IMG/VR virus record: IMGVR_UViG_3300042448_001702
Span: 1-64,000 of that record
From: a virus
Length of the DNA: 64,000 nucleotides
Strand: one strand, 5' to 3'
Below the pieces are notes generated by a model. That model did not search any database and was not told where the DNA came from. It worked only from the letters and a program-made list of their open reading frames with translations. Shown in pieces: positions 55,208 to 63,061 of the stretch. A program made the position numbers and the translations under genes. Numbering within the stretch: the stretch's first letter is position 1; every line of letters starts with the position of its first letter.

Positions 55208-55593
55208 TTATTATTTGATTCTAATCTAGTTGCTCCTATAAATTCCATATTCCATTCACTAGGTGCTATTAATGAAAGGAATGGACTACCATCTTTTTTT
55301 TCATATAGATAATATGTCTCACCAATTACAGGCAAAAAGTTGTAAGTTGCTGAATATACAAATTCATTCCAACTAACTTCATCCACTAATTTTTTGAATT
55401 CATCTTTTATTTCCTCATACTTTTTAGTGAATATCTTATTAGCGTTTTGAGCTTGTATTTGTTTCCATCCACCAACATCCTCTAATTGTATAGCAGGTGC
55501 TCCGTTATTACTACCATAGGTTAATTCTCTTGGATAGTAACCACGTTCAGCATCCCATACAACCAAATCAGGTTTCTTTTTTTCTTTACTCAT
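55192..55593 (-). CDS. DUF2452-like protein
   Basis: The 133-residue protein reads KPDLVVWDAERGYYPRELTY, GAPAIQLEDVGGWKQIQAQN, then EVSWNEFVYSATYNFLPVIG and ETYYLYEKKDGSPFLSLI. I recall this set from DUF2452 proteins in Bacteroidota and their phages. The ATG at 55593 overlaps the ligase stop (ATGAGTAA); an upstream TTG is less likely. Confidence 0.68.
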   Translation of the reverse strand: MSKEKKKPDLVVWDAERGYYPRELTYGSNNGAPAIQLEDVGGWKQIQAQNANKIFTKKYEEIKDEFKKLVDEVSWNEFVYSATYNFLPVIGETYYLYEKKDGSPFLSLIAPSEWNMEFIGATRLESNNKWIKI

Positions 55594-56686
55594 ATGAATT
55601 TCTATCAATATTAATCACAAAAGGAAAACGAGGGATACCATCGGGTGTTAAGTTGAAATACTTAATCGTTGCTTGCTTACCTATTAGTTTCTTTTTACTC
55701 TTTAGCATTTCAGCAGTTTCATCCCATGTCCCCTTTACATTTGATTTGAATCGTTTACCTTCTGCCGTTTCAAATACCATATAACCCGCAGTTCCTGCCC
55801 TATTACCTTCACCTTCACAAATATCAATGATAGTATATTCTTCGTCAATGAATGATTTGTGCTTCAACAAATTCTTTGAACGTTTGTTTTCATAAACTCC
55901 ATCGGTTCTCAACATCTGACCTTCATATCCCCTCTCAACATAGTTTTCATACCAATCTGTCACTTCACTTTCGTTTTTCACTATGTGCGTTTCAACTTGC
56001 TTTACACACTTAGGAAAATCTAAACTCAATTCATCTAACTCAATACACCTTTCTTTGAAAGTACCATCAACAGAAGGTATATCATAAACGTGATACTCAA
56101 TGTTCTTAGCACTTTGTTTCAGGTCATCCGCTGTTGGTTTTGTTTTCTTAACCAATGATACGATAGCGTTGAAATCATTAGCGAACTTATCAGCGTACAA
56201 CTCACCATCCAATATCAAATCAGGTTCGTGCTGAAATAGTTTATCCAACGATTCTCTAATATGTGGTGCTGATATAATCTCTTTACCATTCCTACTGAAC
56301 ATACCATCAATGGTTACAATACAACGTATCCCGTCCAGCTTTGGTTGTGAATAGATAGGGTATTCAATCTTGTCTTTTCTATCTTCCCACTTACCAGCCA
56401 ACATAGGTTCAAAGTATTGTTTCTTATTAATGTTCTTAATATTCTCAAAGTAACCACGCTCCAACTTCAACTTATGTTTAGCTTCAGCTTCTTTAACTGC
56501 TTGCTCATTAGCGGTAGTTTCGTTTGCTCTACCTTCATTTTTACCAAACACACTAGTCCATTCACTAACTACTTTCTTACCGTCAGTTTGGCCTGAAATA
56601 GTACGATACCTATTCTTTACTACTTCAATTGTCCACTCTTGCACCTTACCACCTTTAGTGGCTTTGTAAATTGTTTCAAATAACAT
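55586..56686 (-). CDS. ATP-dependent DNA ligase
   Basis: The 366-residue enzyme has an N-terminal WGR-like segment (EWTIEVVKNRYRTISGQTDG). The nucleotidyltransferase core then has motif I SQPKLDGIRC (Lys116 the AMP acceptor), motif III FSRNGKEI, motif IIIa/IV LILDGELYAD and YEGQMLRTD, and motif V LLKHKSF. An OB-fold follows (about 285-366). It seals nicks during replication and repair. Compact ligases with a WGR-like front are typical of phages. Confidence 0.94.
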   Translation of the reverse strand: MLFETIYKATKGGKVQEWTIEVVKNRYRTISGQTDGKKVVSEWTSVFGKNEGRANETTANEQAVKEAEAKHKLKLERGYFENIKNINKKQYFEPMLAGKWEDRKDKIEYPIYSQPKLDGIRCIVTIDGMFSRNGKEIISAPHIRESLDKLFQHEPDLILDGELYADKFANDFNAIVSLVKKTKPTADDLKQSAKNIEYHVYDIPSVDGTFKERCIELDELSLDFPKCVKQVETHIVKNESEVTDWYENYVERGYEGQMLRTDGVYENKRSKNLLKHKSFIDEEYTIIDICEGEGNRAGTAGYMVFETAEGKRFKSNVKGTWDETAEMLKSKKKLIGKQATIKYFNLTPDGIPRFPFVINIDRNSYE

Positions 56687-56689
56687 ATT

Positions 56690-56878
56690 TTAATTTTTAG
56701 GGGTTACAATTACTTCTAAATTATTATCACTAAAGCGAAGTCCAACAACCTCACCACCATGCTCTGCCGCTTCAACTATTTCTAAAAACTTTTTAAGTTC
56801 TACTGCTCTAACAAAGAATCCACCTTTGGCTTCCCCATCGGTAAAATTTTCTTTCCAAAATATTTGTTCGTTAAACAT
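56690..56878 (-). CDS. Hypothetical 62-residue protein
   Basis: The protein reads MFNEQIFWKENFTDGEAKGG, FFVRAVELKKFLEIVEAAEH, then GEVVGLRFSDNNLEVIV. The gap to the ligase gene is 3 bp. No family is recognised. Confidence 0.58.
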   Translation of the reverse strand: MFNEQIFWKENFTDGEAKGGFFVRAVELKKFLEIVEAAEHGGEVVGLRFSDNNLEVIVTPKN

Positions 56879-56889
56879 ATCTTTATTTT

Positions 56890-57147
56890 TTATTTATTTA
56901 GTTCCCAAATATGCCATACAAATGGGCCATCGAATAATGAATCAATGTAGGTATGCGTTAAATAATCAAATTCAAACTCATGTCCCGTACCAATTATTTC
57001 AAAATTACGTTGGGATGTTTGTTTCCAATTTGGGTCTACTAATACCCACATTTGCATAATACCATTTTGCATTCCAACTTTTAAAACTTGTGAATCAATT
57101 GGTAGTTGAATTGTTTGTGTTAATTCGTATTTATAAATTACTCTCAT
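56890..57147 (-). CDS. DUF7352-like phage protein
   Basis: The 85-residue protein has IYKYELTQTIQLPIDSQVLK, VGMQNGIMQMWVLVDPN, FEIIGTGHEF and the end FVWHIWEL. This pattern (YKYEL...IxLP...VGxQNGxxxLWxLVDP...GTGH...FVWHxxE) occurs in many phage and bacterial small proteins annotated DUF7352. Function is unknown. Confidence 0.75.
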   Translation of the reverse strand: MRVIYKYELTQTIQLPIDSQVLKVGMQNGIMQMWVLVDPNWKQTSQRNFEIIGTGHEFEFDYLTHTYIDSLFDGPFVWHIWELNK

Positions 57148-57158
57148 ATTTTTTGTTT

Positions 57159-57521
57159 TTATGCTCTAAATACTACACTATGCTCTGCTAATGATTTTAA
57201 TGATTCAAAAAATCTTTCAGGTGTATTCAATCCACTTCTACTTACTTCAATCTTAGCACTTTCGTTATCGGATGTGATTGCTGTTATTTTGAATGTGGGT
57301 ATAACTTCAGTATCATACTCAATTGTAAATACAACATGCTCCGGCACCATATACCCTAACGTTTTATCAACTGCGGCAAGTATAACGGCTCCCCAATTAC
57401 CTGTTGTTGAATTTGTTTTACTCAATTCGTTTACACTAACAACTTTATACATAGCTTGTCTAGCGTTCTTAATTGGAAAATTGAATTCCATATCCTTAAT
57501 CTTACTTAAATTCTCTATCAT
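57159..57521 (-). CDS. Possible MLTIEN-family relative
   Basis: The start MIENLSKIKDMEFNFPIKNA looks like the family N-terminus shifted by two residues. QAMYKVVSV, HVVFTIEYD and a C-terminal helix RFFESLKSLAEHSV keep the order. Strand content is less alike, so membership is uncertain. 120 residues. Confidence 0.5.
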   Translation of the reverse strand: MIENLSKIKDMEFNFPIKNARQAMYKVVSVNELSKTNSTTGNWGAVILAAVDKTLGYMVPEHVVFTIEYDTEVIPTFKITAITSDNESAKIEVSRSGLNTPERFFESLKSLAEHSVVFRA

Positions 57522-57522
57522 A

Positions 57523-57786
57523 TTAATTATGTTTCATTCCTTTACAAACACCATAACCACTTCGTTGCGACAATCTATACAATCTATCCGCATCTTCGGC
57601 TGGCATTATCTGAATTTCATTACCTGTTTTGTGGTTAGCGATTGCTACTCCACCTACTCTAGCTACCGTACTACAATTCACACAACTTCTATAACCATAC
57701 TTTGTGAATCGTAAAAGTGGCATATCATTACCACATTTAGTACAACTAGTCATTTCTAATTTGTTTACATTTACTTTCATATTCAT
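57523..57786 (-). CDS. Small zinc-ribbon protein
   Basis: The 87-residue protein has CTKCG (15-19) and CVNC (about 35-38), then VGGVAIANHKTGNEIQI and LYRLSQRSGYGVCKGM. The CxxC pairs suggest a zinc ribbon. The second half has no recognised domain. The gap to the next gene is 1 bp. Confidence 0.65.
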   Translation of the reverse strand: MNMKVNVNKLEMTSCTKCGNDMPLLRFTKYGYRSCVNCSTVARVGGVAIANHKTGNEIQIMPAEDADRLYRLSQRSGYGVCKGMKHN

Positions 57787-57798
57787 ATCTTATAATTT

Positions 57799-58200
57799 TT
57801 ATACCATTGGAAATCCTGCTGCTGAATTTGTTGTTGATGGAAGTGTTGGGGCCCATCCCTTTGAATGAGTACTAAAATGTTTTCTAGTATAAGGACTCAT
57901 TTTAACTGGATTTATTCCAATACTATCCCAACTACTTTCCCATCTAACCGGCAATATACCATCCCTAACCGTAACTTCACAAATAGCTGTAGGTCTGAAT
58001 TCAACAATATCTTTACGCTCTACTTTACGAAAGATGTTTTGGCGATTAACTCTATCAACTTCTATAAAAGTAATTGAACGGGCTTTTACCATACATACTT
58101 TTAACTCTTTAACATCGGTTTTACCATTAAGAGAAACGTGAACCTTAACAATCAATCCCTTAATAAAGGAATCGGGCAACTGAACTGAATTTTGTTTCAT
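57799..58200 (-). CDS. Hypothetical 133-residue protein
   Basis: From the ATG at 58200 the protein is beta-rich (LIVKVHVSLNGKTDVKELKV; IVEFRPTAICEVTVRDGILP) and ends in a Ser/Thr/Pro-rich tail (APTLPSTTNSAAGFPMV). A longer frame would overlap the next gene. No family is recognised. Confidence 0.58.
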   Translation of the reverse strand: MKQNSVQLPDSFIKGLIVKVHVSLNGKTDVKELKVCMVKARSITFIEVDRVNRQNIFRKVERKDIVEFRPTAICEVTVRDGILPVRWESSWDSIGINPVKMSPYTRKHFSTHSKGWAPTLPSTTNSAAGFPMV

Positions 58201-58210
58201 ATACTTAATT

Positions 58211-58639
58211 TTAGAAATTTCTACATACAGGACCAAAACCAACTTCGATTGAGTTAGCATCGGTTAAAGTTTTACCACACTTCAAACATTTACCTAAGTG
58301 GAAAATATCAACATTGGTATCCAACACGTCAAATCGGTTAGTAAGTAACATTTTCATAAACCAACTAATAGCTTCAGAAGCGGGTGTTTTAACTTCTACT
58401 TTTTTGTTAATCACTTTACCATCTTTGTACCAACCCATATATTTGAAATTAAGATACTGAATCTCTACTTTCAAATGTAGGTAGTTAATGTTATTGAATA
58501 GTGCTTGCGATACTTTAAAAGTATAATCTTTACCAGTCTTTTTACTTCGAATAGTAAAGGGAGCACCACTCAATTTTTTACCTTCTTTGTTGATTAAGTG
58601 AACTAAATTCTGAGCTGAAATAGGGTGTTTCGTGTTCAT
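58211..58639 (-). CDS. DUF6011-like zinc-finger protein
   Basis: The 142-residue protein has an N-terminal domain (FTIRSKKTGKDYTFKVSQAL; FKYMGWYKDGKVINKKVEV) and a C-terminal CLKCGKTLTDANSIEVGFGP followed by VC, with Cys/Cys...Cys/Cys zinc spacing. This end matches the DUF6011 zinc finger seen in phage and plasmid DNA-metabolism proteins. It is the first gene behind the extended promoter at 58661. Confidence 0.72.
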   Translation of the reverse strand: MNTKHPISAQNLVHLINKEGKKLSGAPFTIRSKKTGKDYTFKVSQALFNNINYLHLKVEIQYLNFKYMGWYKDGKVINKKVEVKTPASEAISWFMKMLLTNRFDVLDTNVDIFHLGKCLKCGKTLTDANSIEVGFGPVCRNF

Positions 58640-58660
58640 ATCTTTGACTTTATTACATAG

Positions 58661-58692
58661 TAAAGATACGAAAAATACCTGAAATTACCAAA
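58661..58692 (-). promoter_or_regulatory. Extended-class promoter (TATCTTTACTATGTAA)
   Basis: Minus strand TTTGG, 19 bp, TATCTTTA, CTATGTAATAAAG, leading to the ATG at 58639. Palindrome copies 12 and 13 lie just upstream. Confidence 0.88.
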
Positions 58693-58706
58693 TAATTTTT
58701 TGGTTG

Positions 58707-58731
58707 TAATCGGTTGATTTTCAATAAGTTA
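58707..58731. repeat. 25-bp palindrome, copy 12
   Basis: TAAT, CGG, TTGATTTTCAA, TAA, GTTA. It directly abuts copy 13, and the pair is 15 bp upstream of the promoter. Confidence 0.78.
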
Positions 58732-58756
58732 TAACTAATTGATTATCAATGAGTTA
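58732..58756. repeat. 25-bp palindrome, copy 13 (complete)
   Basis: TAAC, TAA, TTGATTATCAA, TGA, GTTA: all arms perfect. It forms the last codons of the glycosyltransferase gene. Confidence 0.85.
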
Positions 58757-59706
58757 GCAATAGGCTGTATTTTATCAATATAGGTTAAAAATGTAGCTTT
58801 TAGCTCATCATTAATCTCATCATTTTTATTTTTATCAGATTGGATAGGAATTATTTTTGAAATAAAGCCGGAACTTCTTAGCTCATCAACTTTGTCTCTA
58901 ACTCTAAAGTTTTCTTGCCACATATTTGTATTATCCGTTACTCTACCATTATCAGTTACTCTACCCAAATCGTGTATTCTTACATAACACAAAATCTTTT
59001 TTACAGAATTGTATCCCAAACTTAGATTATCCAAACTTCCTAAAAATTCCAAATCATCAACAAAATTAGACGTTACGGTTATTTTATCTTTAACACGTTT
59101 AACAGATTCAGTTCTCATTGTATAGGTATGGTATATACAAAATGCATTTGCTTTAGCTGCGTGTATTATTGATGTATAGTTTTTTGGTTGGTCATAAAAA
59201 TTTTGTATGAATGTCCAAGGTTCTCTCCACGGGTGGTTGTTTGGAATTGTATAAGGAGCCCAAATATCTCTGCTTGGTGGGTGTTCGAATGGATTTTTTG
59301 TAGATATTAAATTTTGTAAATCTTTATCTTTAAAGAATACGCTAGAACCATAAGTGAATTCTAATTCTTTATTTTTTTCATAAATCTCATTTACAAATTC
59401 TAAAGCATCTTCGGTTAGCATATCATCATCATCTAACCTGACTATAACTTCACCATTTGCCAAATCTGGAGCTAATAGCCAAGAATTTTTAAATAGTTCA
59501 TATTCACTCTGACTTGTTAAATATAAAACTCTTTTATCTAAATTATTAGATTTAAATTTTTTGTAAATAGAAAAATTAATATCAGATGCAGCATCATCAA
59601 ATATCAATACTTCCCAATTAGGATGGGTTTGTAATTGTATTGATGCTAAAGCCTCTCTTAAAAAATCAGGCCTATTATAAGTTCTAACTACAACTGTAAT
59701 TTTCAT
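58735..59706 (-). CDS. Family 2 glycosyltransferase
   Basis: The 323-residue GT-A enzyme has VVVRTYNRPDFLREALASIQ, LIFDDAASD (sugar-nucleotide Asp), VIVRLDDDDMLTEDAL (DxD metal site at 92-95) and a long acceptor-side C-terminal half with HPWREPWTF. It transfers a sugar from a nucleotide donor; the acceptor is unknown (host surface glycan or modified DNA base). The last codons fall in palindrome copy 13. It overlaps the next gene's stop by one base. Confidence 0.9.
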   Translation of the reverse strand: MKITVVVRTYNRPDFLREALASIQLQTHPNWEVLIFDDAASDINFSIYKKFKSNNLDKRVLYLTSQSEYELFKNSWLLAPDLANGEVIVRLDDDDMLTEDALEFVNEIYEKNKELEFTYGSSVFFKDKDLQNLISTKNPFEHPPSRDIWAPYTIPNNHPWREPWTFIQNFYDQPKNYTSIIHAAKANAFCIYHTYTMRTESVKRVKDKITVTSNFVDDLEFLGSLDNLSLGYNSVKKILCYVRIHDLGRVTDNGRVTDNTNMWQENFRVRDKVDELRSSGFISKIIPIQSDKNKNDEINDELKATFLTYIDKIQPIANSLIIN

Positions 59707-60014
59707 TATATATTTAAATTAGCTTTCCAAAATTCCCACCATCTTTTCTTTGGTGGTGGAACACATTGTGAAAATGGGTTATCACCAAATGAAACCGAAT
59801 CCATATACTTTGAACTAAACATATTTAAAAAAACCTCGTGGTACTTATCAGGTATTTTACTGAAATCGGCTAAGATTTTTACTTCTAAAATTTCGTATTT
59901 ATCATCTCCAACTTTTAACCTTAATAAATTTTTAGCTTCAACAGTTTCAGATGTTTTTATATTTAAGTATCCATAACTACCTAAATAAATTTCATTATTG
60001 TTTTTAGTTTTCAT
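59706..60014 (-). CDS. Paralogue of 47822-48133 protein
   Basis: The 102-residue beta protein has GSYGYLNIKTSETVEAKNLL, VKILADFSKIPDKYHEVFLN and MFSSKYMDSVSFGDNP. The ADF-S-K-IP...H...S-Y-SV block pairs it with the 47822 protein. It ends in an aromatic basic tail (KKRWWEFWKANLNI). Confidence 0.62.
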   Translation of the reverse strand: MKTKNNNEIYLGSYGYLNIKTSETVEAKNLLRLKVGDDKYEILEVKILADFSKIPDKYHEVFLNMFSSKYMDSVSFGDNPFSQCVPPPKKRWWEFWKANLNI

Positions 60015-60015
60015 A

Positions 60016-60420
60016 TTAATCTATCTTTATAACTTTAGTAATTCTTTCGGTTACAGTTTTCATTTTCTTTTGTGATGCGGGCGCCTCACCAATACCATTA
60101 GCCATCCAACTTTTTATTTCCATTTCACAAAGGTAATCAGATACATTTGGAATATACTTTTTACCAAAGTCTTCCAAAATGTGCCACTCACATATATCTT
60201 TTACTGAAACTATTTTACCATCTGAATTGGTAATGTATTCGCCGAATAGTGGAATCATAACTTCAAAGATAAAAAACATATTGTGGGTCAACGCACGATG
60301 CCTATTATCGGAAAAATATTTCTTACTACTATCCATCTTATTATGAAGTGGCAAGTAGTCTTCTACCTTGCCACCCCATAACTTAACGGATGATTGAGAA
60401 TGTTTTAAAGGATTTGCCAT
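60016..60420 (-). CDS. DUF6915-like protein
   Basis: The 134-residue protein has HSQSSVKLWGGKVEDYLPLH, NRHRALTHNMFFIFEVMIPL and YITNSDGKIVSVKDICEWHI. I recall this set from DUF6915 proteins found in phages and Bacteroidota. His-rich helices suggest a metal site. Function is unknown. Confidence 0.68.
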   Translation of the reverse strand: MANPLKHSQSSVKLWGGKVEDYLPLHNKMDSSKKYFSDNRHRALTHNMFFIFEVMIPLFGEYITNSDGKIVSVKDICEWHILEDFGKKYIPNVSDYLCEMEIKSWMANGIGEAPASQKKMKTVTERITKVIKID

Positions 60421-60422
60421 AA

Positions 60423-60797
60423 CTATTTAGTTTCTTCTTCGTCATCTTCATCTTCTTCCAACTCACCCCAATATTCATCGGATACAGTTGTTTCACAAGT
60501 CAACTCACCATCTTCATAACGAATACGGCCTGTTGTTCCTGCGTTGTTGAAGTTATAGCTAACACCAGTTGCATCAATAATCTCAAATAGGAAATCTACA
60601 TTATCATTTGTGTTAGCATCAAAGTTACCTTCTAGCTCTTTATACTTTCCATCTTTGTAATCGGAAACCGAAACGTAAGTGAATGAATCAAAGTTATCCC
60701 CACCACCACAAAACTCAATCTCTACGGATGAAGTTTCAAGATCAAATTCAGGATAGTTTGCTTTAATTTTCTCTAAGAATTGTTTTTTAAGTCCCAT
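60423..60797 (-). CDS. Acidic DUF6878-like protein
   Basis: From the ATG at 60797 (124 residues) the protein reads GLKKQFLEKIKANYPEFDLE, IEFCGGGDNFDSFTYVSVSD and ends in a run of Glu/Asp (ELEEDEDDEEETK). The SGGGD-type loop recalls DUF6878. The acidic tail could mimic DNA. Confidence 0.6.
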   Translation of the reverse strand: MGLKKQFLEKIKANYPEFDLETSSVEIEFCGGGDNFDSFTYVSVSDYKDGKYKELEGNFDANTNDNVDFLFEIIDATGVSYNFNNAGTTGRIRYEDGELTCETTVSDEYWGELEEDEDDEEETK

Positions 60798-60817
60798 AAC
60801 ATTTGTTTTTGTTTTTA

Positions 60818-61237
60818 TTAAATTGTATGTTCTATTTTTACTCTTACACAAGTTTGTGGTAATCTACAATTCATTAAGTAATTGTTGATGTATCCCATAA
60901 TATTAGCCGAACCAATTGGGTTAGCTGAATGTGTATAGATTTGCGGAAGTGGTATTTTAGAAGTCATACTTTCGGCAACTAACCATTTAGCACAATCTAA
61001 ACCTGTTTTTTCTTTTATGTTATTATAATCTAATGTGTAATTAGGATGAACATTGTTAAAGTATTCATCCATAGCAGTTCTACCCAAATCGTGGTCCAAT
61101 GAAATAACTTCATAGGCATCCAAGCGATTAAGTTGAATGTGTTTTATAAATTCATCATAACTCTTAACTACTTCCCATCCACTATCTTTTGGAGTTCTTA
61201 CATCATCCAAATATAATCTCATTTTATTTTTTATCAT
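60818..61237 (-). CDS. Cyclic-phosphate-processing receiver-like domain protein
   Basis: The 139-residue protein has MRLYLDDVRTPKDSGWEVVK, VISLDHDLGRTAMDEYF, DCAKWLVAES and YTHSANPIGSANIMGYINNY. This is the cpREC (receiver-like) pattern linked to RNA/DNA end repair and 2',3'-cyclic phosphate handling. It may act with the metallophosphoesterase encoded upstream; the two genes overlap by TAATG. MRLYLDD (61222) is an alternative start. Confidence 0.75.
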   Translation of the reverse strand: MIKNKMRLYLDDVRTPKDSGWEVVKSYDEFIKHIQLNRLDAYEVISLDHDLGRTAMDEYFNNVHPNYTLDYNNIKEKTGLDCAKWLVAESMTSKIPLPQIYTHSANPIGSANIMGYINNYLMNCRLPQTCVRVKIEHTI

Positions 61238-61995
61238 TATATAAAATTTATCTCACCACTTTCAAAATTGTAATCAAAGCTTATTGGTGCGTTTTCAGCT
61301 TCGTACCTTAAATTACAGCTACAACCATTGAATGTTTGTAAATCGTACCAACTCGTCAATCCCATAGTTTTCCAACCATAAGCTTCGTGAATGTGGCCAC
61401 AAAAGTGTAAGTGTGGTTGTACCTCTTTTATTCGGTGATACAAATCAGCACATCCTACATTTTGGTTTGTGTTTGAAGCCCTATCATTGTATCCATATAT
61501 TGGAGTGTGGGTAATAACAATATCAGTATCCATTGGTATTTCATTCCAACATTGTGCAATATCATTACCTCTATCTTTGTTGAATCCCCACCCATAACCA
61601 AATGACGGTGAATAAGGTGAACCCCAAATGTTGATACCTTCTAACTTAATAGAGTTATTCTCTAAGTAATAAACACCATCGGGTAAGTTACTCAATAGTT
61701 CAACTAACCATTCAGGTTTACCTTCGGCACCAGGTGTTGGGTATTCTTTGTGTTCAAAGTGAGCGGATTTAGCTTCATACAACCTTTCACTATCCATAAC
61801 TAAGTCGTGATTACCAGCTATGAAAACTTTGTGCGTATAATCCTGCTTAGCGAACCACTTAATGAATCCTTCAACTTCGTGCTTTCTACCAATAGACGTA
61901 AAATCACCCGAATGAATCAATAGTTGTCCACCGGGTAGTTTACCATTAAGCTGATTGTGCTTATTGTGTGTATCTGAAATGTGTGTAATTCTCAT
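61237..61995 (-). CDS. Calcineurin-like metallophosphoesterase
   Basis: The 252-residue enzyme has the five metallophosphatase motifs: DTHN (8-11), GDF (30-32), GNHD (61-64), THTP (about 166) and FCGHIH (about 198-203). It resembles MPPED/UPF0046-type phosphodiesterases. With the cpREC gene next door it could process cyclic or terminal phosphates on RNA. It is the first gene behind the 62013 promoter. Confidence 0.92.
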   Translation of the reverse strand: MRITHISDTHNKHNQLNGKLPGGQLLIHSGDFTSIGRKHEVEGFIKWFAKQDYTHKVFIAGNHDLVMDSERLYEAKSAHFEHKEYPTPGAEGKPEWLVELLSNLPDGVYYLENNSIKLEGINIWGSPYSPSFGYGWGFNKDRGNDIAQCWNEIPMDTDIVITHTPIYGYNDRASNTNQNVGCADLYHRIKEVQPHLHFCGHIHEAYGWKTMGLTSWYDLQTFNGCSCNLRYEAENAPISFDYNFESGEINFI

Positions 61996-62012
61996 AACTT
62001 ATTAAGTATGTA

Positions 62013-62044
62013 CAAAGATACAAAAATATTTTTAATTTTCAAAA
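62013..62044 (-). promoter_or_regulatory. Bacteroidota-type promoter for metallophosphoesterase unit
   Basis: Minus strand TTTTG, 19 bp, TATCTTTG, with a leader of about 17 nt. It overlaps the end of the 43-residue gene. Confidence 0.8.
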
Positions 62045-62163
62045 TCTTTTATTTTTTCTGGCCATTTGTTTCGCATATATTCAACATAGTGGTCTTGCTT
62101 CATTCCATTATAGAACATCCAAGCAAAATAATAATCAAATATCCATTCTAATTTGCGTAACAT
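62032..62163 (-). CDS. 43-residue microprotein
   Basis: The frame MLRKLEWIFDYYFAWMFYNG then KQDHYVEYMRNKWPEKIKD is aromatic and amphipathic. It fits 10 bp after the next gene and ends within the promoter at 62013. Confidence 0.58.
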   Translation of the reverse strand: MLRKLEWIFDYYFAWMFYNGMKQDHYVEYMRNKWPEKIKDFEN

Positions 62164-62173
62164 AATTTTATTA

Positions 62174-62485
62174 TTAAAAATGAAGTGTTAAATCTATGTC
62201 CATATTATACCGAAATTGGTCAGGTGATAATTGACCTTCGGTTGGTTCAAAATAAGAAACCTCTATTGTATGCCCTTGATTTAAAATTTTCTGAATGGTT
62301 GGTTGGTACAAATCATTATCGTTCATTCTAGTTTCTAATTGTATTACCGAACCACCCTCTAAAATATATTTCACTTCTGAAAATTGAAATATTCTATTAG
62401 TCTCTATAATCTGAAGGGCTGCGTGTTGTGGTTCTCCTTCGATTGAAGTATTAACCACTCTTGCTAATTTTTTAATTGTAGCCAT
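62174..62485 (-). CDS. Hypothetical 103-residue protein
   Basis: From the ATG at 62485 (5 bp after the neighbour; the alternative 62503 would overlap it) the protein reads ATIKKLARVVNTSIEGEPQH, then IFQFSEVKYILEGGSVIQLE and GQLSPDQFRYNMDIDLTLHF. No family is recognised. Confidence 0.55.
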   Translation of the reverse strand: MATIKKLARVVNTSIEGEPQHAALQIIETNRIFQFSEVKYILEGGSVIQLETRMNDNDLYQPTIQKILNQGHTIEVSYFEPTEGQLSPDQFRYNMDIDLTLHF

Positions 62486-62490
62486 AAGTT

Positions 62491-62871
62491 TTAATTTAAA
62501 CAAATATTTTTAAGTATATCTTCACCTTCTTTAATTCTTCCAATTTTTTGTTTAATTTCATCTACCAATTTTCTAGATGCCAAAACACTTTCCATCAATC
62601 TACTACGATAATTCTCTACTTCATGCTTTGTTTCTACTTCATAACAAAACTGGTCAATAGCGTTATTGATAAGATTTTTTAATCCATCATCATCACCATC
62701 AATCATACTCATCTCCATCATATTGATAAGAGATGCTGCGGTTGCGGATTTTATAATCATACTTACACCATTCTCAGCTTCTAATAGGTTACATAGAATT
62801 ATAGTCATAGCAAATCGTTGCTCATTCACTCTAATTGCTTTTTCACCAGCGGTTAGTTTCTTTTTTCTCAT
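62491..62871 (-). CDS. Hypothetical helical protein
   Basis: The 126-residue all-helical protein contains RFAMTIILCNLLEAENGVSM and a C-terminal coiled coil (LVDEIKQKIGRIKEGEDIL). It overlaps the next gene's stop by ATGA. No family is recognised. Confidence 0.55.
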   Translation of the reverse strand: MRKKKLTAGEKAIRVNEQRFAMTIILCNLLEAENGVSMIIKSATAASLINMMEMSMIDGDDDGLKNLINNAIDQFCYEVETKHEVENYRSRLMESVLASRKLVDEIKQKIGRIKEGEDILKNICLN

Positions 62872-63059
62872 TTTAATAATTTTATAAGCCTAAGTAAATA
62901 CCATTTTGGTACTTCAAATTGGGCTCTAATGAATAATATTAATTGAAATGATGTCCTAAATCTAAGGTCATCTTCGGTTTCTTCCATTCTCCTATTAACG
63001 TGTCTTACAATCGGAAAGCTTAGAAGAATCCATATCAATAAAATTGTTAATCCATCCAT
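62868..63059 (-). CDS. 63-residue single-TM protein
   Basis: An N-terminal TM helix (MDGLTILLIWILLSFPIV) is followed by a basic amphipathic region. The 2-bp gap to the zincin gene supports it. Confidence 0.55.
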   Translation of the reverse strand: MDGLTILLIWILLSFPIVRHVNRRMEETEDDLRFRTSFQLILFIRAQFEVPKWYLLRLIKLLK

Positions 63060-63061
63060 AC

